Shown piece by piece: positions 53,801 to 64,000 of a DNA stretch of 64,000 nucleotides. Made by a program: the position numbers and the translations under genes. The notes below the pieces were generated by a model, which saw nothing but the letters and a program-made list of their open reading frames with translations, had not been told where the DNA came from and made no database searches. Numbering within the stretch: the first letter of the stretch is position 1; each line of letters begins with the position of its first letter. The stretch comes from Hydractinia symbiolongicarpus (lineage: Eukaryota > Cnidaria > Hydrozoa > Anthoathecata > Hydractiniidae): assembly GCF_029227915.1 (NCBI RefSeq), contig NC_079881.1:21055501-21119500 (forward strand), in the 5' to 3' direction.

Positions 53801-56800
53801 AATAGCTTGTTCACAATTTTCTTTGGTTGCTTCAACAAGTGTGTCCTGCCACATCAAAACATTGGACGAATACTGCACCAAGTTGAAGCTAGAAAATTTG
53901 AAGTAAGTTCTTAAAAAAAGTGAATAAAATTGTGTTTTAAAAAGTAATTTGAAATAATTCTGGTGATGTGATTAACAATACTGCATAAAATAAGTAGCCC
54001 GTGTTTTATTTATAACTGAAATTCTGTTATTACGGAACGGGCGCTCATACAATGCAAAAAAAATTAAATTTAGGAGTGAAAAGGTAAAAAAATATTCTGA
54101 AACAGATTATTCATTTCAAAGATTCTGTAAAAAAATTTCGCACTTTAGAAGCATCAGTCATTTGAAGCACGGGAGGTCAGAGTTGGCCATCACCACACAA
54201 TACGAATTGTTGTTCAAAAGATTCGTCTTAGCTGTTTTTGTTTCTGAGCTTCGTGTTCCTTATGCACATGTTTCTTAAATGGGTGGTCCTTGCTGTCTCA
54301 TTGATGCCGTATGGCTTGTGCAAGAGTTGTAGTTGCAAAGTTCTCTGCTGCGACCAAGGTTTTGCAGACATTAAATAAAAGGGAACTAAAGTGGTTTTTC
54401 AACTTGTTTTCTGCAGACATCTTGGTTGAAGATAAAATGTAATATCATTTAAACCGCAGGACAGTAAACGGCTAATCCTTGGTGTCTCATTGATGTCATA
54501 TGGTTGACACGAAAGACTGCGGTATTGCGCAAACCAAAAAAAGTAGACTAAAGTGACTTTTCAAATTATTGTCTAAAAACCCACACTACTAAATGTGAGA
54601 CAGTGTAGCAAAGTAAACCACTTACTTCACATTCTGCTTATGTAACTGCTCCCAAATTAACGACACGAGTTGTTTCTTTAAGTCACTCATGTAAGATACC
54701 ATCGAGCCAGATGTGTCCAGAATTAAAACAACATTAGACTCGATTACCGTACCAAATACACTTCTACTACCTGAAAAAAATTAGCTGGATTACAGAGGCA
54801 AAAAGAGAAATCTAATTGTGTATGGTTGGCACACTGCATGCGTGATTGCGACTTCATTAACGTAAGAAGTTGGGTGAGTAAAGGGAGGTGAAGGGATGAG
54901 GGGTGGAGGGATAGGGGATATAACTCACATTTACAAAATATTAAAATCCTACCTTGAAGCAGCCATTTTAATCTCTTAGTGCATCTCTTCAACACAATCT
55001 CGACACGTTTTTCAAACTCGACCAAGTCGTTCACTTGTAGATGTAAATGATGCACTGAACCCTGGACACAACAACATTAATGTTTCATCTGGTATCGCAC
55101 AGTAAATTTACAAGGTAAATATAAACCACAATTTTACTTATAATTGCAGTTTGAAAAAGTAGATGGTGAACTTAAAGTTTCATAATATTTACTTTACAAA
55201 ATTGTAAATCTAGTTAAGCGTATACATCGTGGTGAAGCGTTGTGGTATTGATAGAATTAGCAAAAATAGTGAGAATTTTTAAAGTAACACGCATAACATA
55301 AAATAAAATATTGTTTACCAATATATCATCTCATTTTCTCCTAATGTGTTCAAAACGCTTCAAGGACAGACCAGTTGAGAGTAAATGGAATTGGAAATAG
55401 AGAAAGAAATGTTACATATACTTACATTGAGTTCAACGCTTGGGAATATATCACAATACCTGTGAACATCAAATTTAATAATGAAAAAAGTTCGCTAATT
55501 TAAAGTAACTATGGGGCACGCAACAAAACAAAGTATCTGGCATCAAGTTTATAGATACTTTCCATTCAAAACAATTCTAGAGTCACATCGAGTTTTATGG
55601 TATTACCTCATGTGATAAAGAGCATTACCGACAACAAAAACGACAACAATGGATAAAAATATTTCCCTTATACTTGCTTTACCTTGGCTCAAAATTTTTA
55701 CCTCTCACAATGCAAGTACAAGTCATCGCAGTTTACTGTTAAGTATGATTTTATATGATAGTTTACCTTGCGTGGACAGTTTTTTTAATTGTTGACACTT
55801 TTTCACTTGAACGACAACTATCTGTTGCTGATATAATCAAGTTTAAATCGAGTTTATGCTTCGTCAACCCATATCTATGGATCCAGTCTTTCGACGACAT
55901 CTGCTCTTCGTGGTCCGGTATTTTTATTTCCACGGGAGTTATAATGGGCGCTTTCTTTTTCTGGCACGTTGGGCGGGGATTATAACGAAATACTGAGCCT
56001 AACAAAAATTATAAAATTGAACAGATTGGGATATTGAATTAAAGTTTGAGTTTCATGTTACATAACTCAACTACAAACCTAAATATAATGTCTTTAGCCG
56101 ATGGCAATATACTAACTTCTCCTCTCGGGAACATTTAACCCAGACAACACACTTTCACGTAAATATGTCTTTCCTCATTTGAGTCTCTCCCCATCACATT
56201 GTCCTGTCCCCTACTGCGCATGCGCAATATCCGACACTTCGTCACAGATCTCAAGAAACATACTTCAAGCCGTAACAACATACAAGACCTTATGGCTGCT
56301 TCATAAAAAACAGAGCTGCAATTAAAACCTCATTCCAAACACGAAGAAGAATTAAGCATCAGAAAAAACTTATTTGCATCAGATGAGGATGACACAAAGT
56401 CCTATGACGATCCATCTTCATGCTGTTACGACAATCGCATAATAATAGATGGAACAGACGAAAAGAACAATACTAACATTTCCATGACAGCTGCCAAGAC
56501 ATGCAGCAATCAGCAGATTACCTCTATCACGTCACACATGAAAGGAGTGTAACCAATCATAGAAGGGTTACACAGCCGACCCGCAATGCAACAACACGAA
56601 AAAGACTTTCCGTACCTGTACTGTTTCCAACTTCAGTGTAGAAAATTTGCTGGGCGGGTTTTTCATCTTCATAGACAATCCGCTCAGTGATATCTTTAAA
56701 CTTCTTACCAGGGACAGGTGTTGGAACTAAGAATTTAAAATTTAAATTTTAAATTAATTAATTAAATTAAAAAATAAATTTAAATTTAAAATTAAAATTT

Positions 56801-59800
56801 AAAATTTAAAATAAGAATTTAAAAAAGCTATATAAAGGTTTTTAAAAGCAAGTTTGAAATAATACTGTCAAATGCAAAGAAAATCCACGAACACAACAAC
56901 ATATGCTATCATATAATACACTGCAAGAAGAAAACCAACAGCGTTTTTACAGAAGTGTTAGTACAATATAGCATACTGAGACATTTTCTTACCAGCTGGT
57001 ATAAGTGAACCTGATTGGACAGAATTTGGTCTCCAAGCAATAGAGGGAGTTGAAGTTAATCTTGAACTAACTGGCCTTGGCTTTGACTTCTTTTTCTTAG
57101 TAAGCGAGGCAACAACAGCAGACTTAGGTCTTGAAAATTCCTAAATATTTTTCACAAAATAGTTGAAAGTATTAGGAGCAATCGTTTTGATTGCATGGAG
57201 AACGTCTTACCATTCTTGGCTTGTTGATAGTTGAACGTGACAAGTTTTTTCTATTTAGGTGCGGTGCTTCGTCTAAGCTTGCCATATCGTCCGCTTTTGC
57301 CTAAAAAAACAATCAGCCTTCTTTTTATCGTTGTTTAAAAATCTTCAAGCGCTCCCTAAAATCAGTAGAACAACAAACCCTATTTTTAGCCAAGAGAAAG
57401 TCATCACACATTCGATAACCAAATAAAATGAGATCACACATTTGAAATAAGAAGCAGGTTAGAAAAGACAGAAAAATACTCGAAGAAACGTGAAAAGAGA
57501 CATAGCAAGATCCCTTTTAAAGGGTAAACGATCAACATTAGTGATGGTTAAAAAATGTTACATTGTTTATGTCACAACCCTTTTAAAGAGATTTTAATGG
57601 ACACTTTTCATTAATATAATCCTATACACCATCACCAGTTCATTTACCTATCCGCTGGTCTTGCCGAGTTTATTTTGCAGGAATGCAGCCTATTGCTAAT
57701 ACTAGATGATTTTAAAGGAGGGTAAAAACAATTTGATTTATCACTCAGAAGTTAACGTCATGTTTGAACAGTCAATGGTTTGTTGTGGGGACACAAAAAA
57801 CAGCAAAAGTTAGCTCAGCAAAGTCCAGTTACGATCTACTATCATAAAAGGTAATTCTTATTAAGAGATCTTTCTTAGAAACATGAAATATTGTTATCTA
57901 TCACAAAATGAAGGTGCTAAATATCTGCGAAAACTAAATATGATGTTGGGCATCGTCTCTTTTACCTTGTTTCTTTCATCTTGTTTACTTTTCATTTTGT
58001 CAAGAAGTAATTGTGACTAAAACAAACAAACATAAACAAGCAAACAAATAAACAAAAAGTAAACAAGCAGATGAAAAAAGAAACATGAACAAACAAAACA
58101 ACAAAAACAAAAATCAAACAACAAAAATACCTTGGTTAGGTAGTTGCTGGCTTTATTCATTTCTTCAGCGATTAATCGAATATCATCAGATTCTACGGCA
58201 ACTAGAAAAACAAAAAATTGATTAGTAAAAAGAGTTCAGATATTTCAAAGCAACAAGAGGCTGAACCATGTTGTAATTTGCTTAAATGGAAGCCTGCTTT
58301 ATATGGCCGAACTGGGGATATAAAGAGTGGATGGAAATTTTATGTGCGAGTTTAGCCATTAGTAAAGTTTGAAAAAGTAATATATCCATAGTAAATTCTG
58401 AGGTTATTTGATGAGACAAAAATACAAGCTCTGCTTTGTACGTTAGAGGTTATTTAGCCAAGGAAGAGAAATTGTCAGAAAAAAACTGAAAGCAGTTATT
58501 GAAAACAAACCTTTCGAATCCACCCAATGAAATCGACCATTATTTTGATGGGCTAGCTTTTTCAGATATTTCGATGCATGCTCCATTTCTGAACTAAATA
58601 AATTCGCTTTCATTGGCTGGAAATAGATACAGTTGAACGACATCTCTGTGCCAACAAAACTTTCACTGATGTAGCTACTGACCACGTCCTGAGAGAGAAA
58701 CAATAAACAGGTCATATATAAAAACTTCTAATATTGCATGCAGACTACTCTATGTACTAATTCATCATCAACGTGTACTCAATTCAAAAACTAACCAACA
58801 ACAAAAATTATTTTTATTCTTTGGCAAATAATAATCTGTGCCAATTATGTGACTTTCTTGACTTACAAAATTTTTGTTCAAAATATAGTGAGTTAAGGTA
58901 CTTCTTTTATCTCAGACAAAACAGAACGGGTATAGTTGCTGACTCAGGTGCAAACAAGGAAATACTTAATCACCTCATTTTCCTCAGGAGTTCCAGTTGA
59001 TATGAAATATATTCCATCCACATCTACAACAAAGAAATATTAATAACAAAAACACAACAAATTTAATGCAATAATAAACAGTTTGATCTTAATCCTTGCT
59101 TGTGTAATAACCACACACCTATGCTCTGTTTTCGCTCTTCTTCGTTTTCCAAAATAAATCTCAAACCAGGAAGAATTTTCTTGGCTCCTGAACATTCTCT
59201 TTCTGACAACCATCTAAAAGGTAGATGAGACAAGAAATAAAAAAAATTTCTCAACGTCCTGATTCGTTACCAGAGAAAAAGTGTTTAATTTTCTTTTGTG
59301 TATGCGAATAACCTTTTTCAAACATGCGAAGTTTATGATAAGTCATTTCTTTCACTTATTTCAACCTGAAAATTATGCAATATATTTTAAGAAATATTCA
59401 CATTCGTGTTCATATCACAAATAACATTATCTCAAGTTTAAGAAGCAATAAAGCGACTAAACAATTTTATTTCTATTTCACGTCAAGATCAAAAAAGTAT
59501 TGATAAAATCATACTTCCAACATGCAGTGAGATTTTCATGTGTCGGTTCCACCATCATTGACTTAAATGCTAGCACACGTTCGCCAAGACTGAAACAAAA
59601 CAGAATCTCAAACTTCCCACTAGCAACAGTTAATAATTTTAAAACGACTATGTTCACACTTACCATACTAAATTAAACAGTGTTTTGTTCGATAACTGCT
59701 GCTCCAGAAGATGTTTAACTGACAATAACAGTTCTCCTATTTCAAGTTGAGCTTCAATACTCATATCGACAAGAATCACAATCCTATACAAAAAACACCT

Positions 59801-62800
59801 TGTTTCGAAAGAGGTTGAACATATAGAATCATACAAGTTTTTTGAGAAAAATTATAGTTGACACTACAAAAAGTTCCTTCCTCATTTATTTCTTTTACAT
59901 TATTTTCTCACAAAAAATAATCTTGCATCTAATACAGCACGTTAACAATTTTTAATAGGATTGGTATATTTTAATGCTTGCAAATTATATAGTAATATAG
60001 CGATAAACCATTTTTAAAATTCAAAATCATATTGGTTAGAACCTTGCTACAAGAATTTCTCCTAAAGCTTTTTTACAAAAATTGACAAATAGATGTTCTC
60101 CAACTTATTTAGATAGAAAAACACAAAAGAACACCTATTTCAGATTACCAGGTTTGTCTGAGGCCTACAAAACAATAAAAGAAAAAGAAAATACTTCTTT
60201 TGGACAATAGTTCCAAACGTCTTGCGGCTGTCTTCATTTAACCAATTTAATCGTTTACGATATAAGTTTAACGCAGCCTGTAGATGATGTTGATAGTTGA
60301 ACAGTATGACAGGATCAACGTGAACATTTTTTACACTGCCATCATACCAATCCATCTGAATCATACTCTACAAAAATATAGGGAAGAAAGATGTGACACA
60401 AAGAGCATGGGTAAAAAAGAGTCTTCAATGAAATTAATTAGGACAGTAAACAACCACAGCTATTATAGTGATGGGAAATCAGTGACTTAAATACTAAAAG
60501 GATGACCAAATTATTGTTAAAGAAAGTCAATTTCTGAAATTTGAAAAGTTTTAAGTATAAAAGTATTTATTAAATAAGTAAAAGTACAAGTAATAAAGAA
60601 AAAATAGGAAATAAATTCTACAAAGTAAAGAGACTAACTTGATGATGGATTCTCGACTCAATTTGTTTATTCAATGTAGACACATAACTTGAAACATACG
60701 AGTATACGTTTGGTGCCATGACTTGATACAATGTCAACCCTTTTGCTGAAATAAAAACGCGTGTATTGGTTATAACATTTGCTAGTATCCATGATAAAAC
60801 AGTTTAAAAATTCAATCCTACACAAAATACAGTTGTCGCTGATTATTTTGTTTTTGGTGTGACAGATACAATTGTTCACTAATTTATTTTATTTTCTATT
60901 GGTTTTTATCTACCTTAACTTCTAATTAAAATTTTTGCAGAAACAAGATTATACTTGCCTACTAGTTTCGTGACACCAGGAGACATTTGAGGACTTTCTT
61001 ATATTTTTCCATAGAAAAAATATTTGAGGATATTTATCTCTTACAAAATTGCCATAATTGGTACAAACCAAGTGAATTGGACTGTCCCCCACCAACAATC
61101 AGGGCAAACATATTAAACAGTCTACCTTTTAGTCCAAATGATTTTAGCCATTCTTTTGAGGTTCTGATAGGAATGGATGGTTTCTCAAGTTTCAAGTGGT
61201 AATACTCTTCATCAATTCTATGAGGGATACATACAAAACACATTGTAGAAAAAAAAAACGGCTGATATACACAGCATAAGATGTAACTAATGCATAGTAT
61301 ACTGTGATCAGATAAAAATGAGTTCATCGTATGTCCCATAAGATGAACTTCTGCATTTTGCATAGCATTTTTAATTTTTTAACATCACAAATGTTTTTTT
61401 TGCAGTACATAACAAACCGTGCTCGAATAAGGATAAGAAACATTGTTATTGGATAAATTTCTTGAAGTTTACATAACACATTTACATAACATTCATGAAA
61501 CTTTGTTGCTGCAGTATTATTTTATAAAATTATCTAATGGCTGTAAGGATACATGAAAAAAATATTATTCATTTTGATAATACTGACTCTAATTTACAAA
61601 ATTGCAAAATAAGTGTATAAAAATATATTTTTTCTGAAAGTCACATAAATTTTCTATCGAATGGTTTTATTTTTGTCATAAACTGGGAAAACGTGACAAA
61701 ATGATCAAACATAATTTTTAAGATGCTGACTCTTCAAAGGTACAGGCCCTTAAAGCTAACAAATAAAATTACATCATTCAAATTTACTTCACTTAAGTAC
61801 TAAAACGGTGTCTCCGTTTTGTTTCTTAAGGTCTACTTGCATCTCCATTGTACTTTTTGACCTTCACACTGAAACAAAATCTTAACAATTCTATTTTTAA
61901 AAAAAAACATACACAGATATTTAAGTTTTGTCTCCATATTTATAAATACTTGTAATTTTTAACCCAAAATGTAGGATTGTATCAAGTAAAAATATTTTCT
62001 GAAATATCCATTTGTAAGCAAAGTAAATTTTTTTGTTTGTTTAATATTTTCCCTTTTTTCATCTCTGTCCTGTCAAAAAGTTATATGTCTTAATTAAAAT
62101 AAACATCCTATCAATTATAACCCTTCCAATGATAAAAAATGAAACATATGACAAAAACAACGAATTTCAGGTTTTACTCAATCATCTTAATGATAGCGAA
62201 AGAACAAAAAAACATCATAGGAAATAAAATAAAAACTAGATAAATTAAAAAATAGTCTTCAGCATCTGATAATTTGAAGTCTGTCTTTTCACCTACTTGT
62301 TTAATTTTTCTTGCTGTTTTTGATGATAATCTGCTTCAATCAATGCATGAGAAGGCTTAAAACAGAAAACAGAAACATGTAAGGTATAAAATGAAATAAC
62401 ATGGATGTTAACACATGGGATAACCGATAATTTCATGTATAAATGCAAATGTCATTAGCAACCTCTTCAATACAAGCAATAGCTTTACTTCCCACAGAAT
62501 TGCCATTCTTTAGATCCTCCAAATGCAACAAAATTTGCTTTGCTCTAAAAAAAAGTAAACACTTGATGTATAATTTGTTAACCATCTGGTTTAAGGGACC
62601 ACGTATAACACCTACTAATTGGTTTAAGTGCTCTTAGCTTAGAAAACAGCTTTGGTCCCTGCACAAATTAACTGCTGTAAATATTTGCTTTTAAAGTATT
62701 CTGTTAAAAAGGTGAAATGTATACGTTAAAAAAAAATACAAACGTTGTAATCACCTTTTGATTTCATGTGACAACGACATTAAATCTGTACCTTGCATGA

Positions 62801-63878
62801 TCTCTTCCTAAAGTTAACAATAACAACTACGGCATTAAGATATATATAAAAGTACTTTCCTTTATAAGACTTTCAATGATACAAACCTCGTCTTCATAGG
62901 AGTAGCAGTGATATCGACCATTTGTTTTCATGGCTAAGTCTTCTAAAAACATCTATAACAAAAGATTCACCATATTGAAAATAATATCCACATTAGCTAA
63001 GTGTGTCAAAGCAGCAATGTCGTTTTTTTATACTTACTTTAGTGTTTTTTAGTTGACAGTTATATGCCACAGTATGCATCAAGACATTTCTACCAGAGAG
63101 TGACTCCACTGTGTAGTCGAGTAAAACATCAGTGTTTTGGTCCGGACTAGAAAATAAATTTGTTTATGCCTGTGTAAGGTTTGTTTGCTTTATTTATTAA
63201 TTTAAAAGGTAAAAAAAGTAAACCAAACAAACAAATAAACAGTACCTGTTACCAAGTATAAACACAATACTGTCAATATCTTTCTGTTTCAGGACACGTT
63301 TTATAGCATGCATTGCATTGCAGCTGCCTGATGGTGTCATGAACTCTACCCAGTGCTCAGCTTCATTCATACTTAAATAAACCAATAAATAAATGAATGA
63401 AGAAAAAAAAAGAAACAAACAAACGAAAAGATGAAAGTTTGTAAGCATAAAAACAGAGGCAAACTTTATTTTATAAATATTATAGCTGTTATAAAATAAA
63501 CTTACGTAGAATTATTTGTGCTTCTTAAAATATCCCAAGAGAAATTTGTAACAGTTCCAAACGAAGCCATTATTAATTTGCATTTTTTAGATAGTTGTTC
63601 CTTTAATAAAAGCTGAAAAAAGAAGAGCATAGGTTTTAAAAAGGGAAAATGAAGCTAGACTCTCAAGATAAAAGTTAATGCAAATGTTGGAGCATTCTTG
63701 GGGAACCTTTATTTTGTGGGAAAATTAAATTAACTTTACTTTTGTTATAATATATTGTTTAACATTTGACACACACCTTCAATGACTCTTGTAGTGCAGG
63801 AAGTCTACCAAAAGCAAGATTAATATCTGAAGCATCGATCAAAACACATGTACGTTCACCATTTATATTTCCAAACAC
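47589..63878 (-). CDS. VWA3A/VWA3B protein, 33 exons, 5' end outside window
   Basis: Exons with GT-AG borders chain without a frame break for 1,137 codons to TAA at 47589-47591. Besides the domain exons listed separately they are 62755-62807, 62463-62544, 62297-62355, 61126-61217, 60639-60745, 58131-58201, 57966-58016, 57211-57300, 56993-57140, 56616-56726, 55767-55998, 55426-55459, 54953-55061, 51390-51487 and 50817-50866. Two VWA3-type linker motifs occur: SKEWLKSFGLKAKGLTLYQV and SSKDWIHRYGLTKHKLDLN. Three von Willebrand A-type domains alternate with these linkers. VWA3 proteins are intracellular, not secreted, and are poorly understood; some are linked to cilia. No signal peptide can be judged because the N-terminus is missing. 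VWA3A versus VWA3B could not be decided. Confidence 0.88.
47849..50816 (-). other. Last VWA3 intron (~3 kb)
   Basis: The longest intron of the gene. It contains a 136-codon plus-strand frame (49575-49985, GTG start) and a minus-strand frame at 50261-50491; neither has splice phases or motifs that support it as coding. No repeat was recognised. Confidence 0.45.
52026..52090. repeat. (CAAA)n cassette, copy 1
   Basis: AGAAGGAAATAGAGTTGTATC followed by (AACA)n and an A run, in a VWA3 intron next to exon 52095-52142. A near-identical cassette is at 52901-52958. Confidence 0.6.
52901..52958. repeat. (CAAA)n cassette, copy 2
   Basis: AGAAGGAAATAGAGTTGTGTC followed by the same (AACA)n run. The unique leader shared with 52026 shows a local copy event, not independent slippage. 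Confidence 0.6.
56730..56828. repeat. TTTAAATTT-type simple repeat in a VWA3 intron
   Basis: Almost pure A/T of AATTTAAA words in both orientations, strongly self-complementary. Non-coding. Confidence 0.7.
58511..60367 (-). other. VWA3 exons for VWA domain 2
   Basis: Exons 60195-60367, 59664-59783, 59515-59589, 59119-59213, 58974-59023 and 58511-58688. The first strand reads KIVILVDMSIEAQ, with DMSIE where a metal site would be DxSxS. The domain continues with LFNLVCLGERVLAF, GIYFISTGTP and LKKLAHQNNGRFHWV. Confidence 0.85.
62887..63878 (-). other. VWA3 exons for VWA domain 1
   Basis: Exons 63777-63878, 63506-63612, 63246-63371, 63038-63146 and 62887-62952. The first strand reads CVLIDASDINLAF, so the metal-site DxSxS is reduced to DASDI. 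Later strands are LIMASFGTVTNF, IDSIVFILGN and VLMHTVAYN, ending FLEDLAMKTNGRYHCYS, the usual VWA3 domain end. Confidence 0.85.
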
Positions 63879-64000
63879 CTAATGAGAAAAAATCAGACTG
63901 AAAAAAATAATCCAAAAATGTTCATAAAATACATGTGTTTGTTATGCAAGTAATGTCAAATATTTTTAACTTAGGGCTATGTATGAAAACATAATAAAAG
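63879..64000. other. VWA3 intron, nothing further seen
   Basis: Sequence upstream of the first visible VWA3 exon. No additional exon before the window edge. Confidence 0.5.

Larger units (their letters stand above)
51926..54770 (-). other. VWA3 exons for VWA domain 3, intact metal-site motif
   Basis: Exons 54626-54770, 53744-53888, 53276-53335, 52587-52681, 52095-52142 and 51926-51998. NVVLILDTSGSMVSYM carries the full MIDAS DxSxS; GETATLEAL supplies the expected threonine loop and YLLTDGRPD the conserved aspartate. The domain ends MLSAQSKGRYHRFV. This is the only one of the three with a canonical metal site. Confidence 0.88.

Noticed and set aside
61798-61868. Possible extra VWA3 exon after TTTGTTTCAG
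   Set aside because: Its frame hits a stop in the phase required, and skipping it joins the neighbouring exons perfectly (KLN|KIDEEYYH).

Overview
This is an A+T-rich metazoan nuclear window. Genes are split by short GT-AG introns and much of the space between them is filled with small inverted-repeat elements. Gene content (a FOXK forkhead factor, a VWA3-type protein) and the style of the mobile DNA fit a cnidarian, probably a hydrozoan. The species assignment is inference only. All exon models were built by hand from splice signals and reading-frame continuity, so boundaries may be off by a base or two.

Left part (1-15 kb). The terminal exons of a plus-strand gene, possibly NOL11-like, end at 2677. 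An unrecognised minus-strand exon with an in-frame stop lies at 5206-5513. Two nearly identical copies of a FUT8-like (GT23-type) gene start 5,985 bp apart, at 6524 and 12509. Their flanks are far more diverged than their coding parts, and one flank carries a 1.1 kb insertion. A tyrosine-recombinase fragment lies between the copies.

Middle part (15-33 kb). This is dominated by mobile DNA: a pure GATA array joined to a SINE-like unit, a decayed LINE reverse transcriptase, and a cluster of three spliced genes at 20.3-27.1 kb. The cluster encodes a ZAD-type zinc finger fused to a DUF6589 domain, a RecQ-like SF2 helicase and an HTH/DDE integrase. Each gene is almost intact but carries one disabling lesion. 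This cluster is the strongest candidate for an unusual system. Decayed DDE_1 transposase and Penelope/GIY-YIG-like fragments follow.

Right part (33-64 kb). A complete six-exon foxk gene (33043-40334, minus strand, 811 aa) has inverted-repeat elements in several introns. It is divergent from a single-exon coiled-coil gene (41276-42022). After a pure GACA array, several short elements and a decayed SLC22 transporter copy, a VWA3A/B gene fills the rest on the minus strand. Its 33 visible exons (47589-63878) keep one frame for 1,137 codons, and its 5' end lies beyond the window. It has three VWA-type domains, of which only the third keeps a recognisable DxSxS metal-site motif, and an arginine/tyrosine-rich C-terminal exon.
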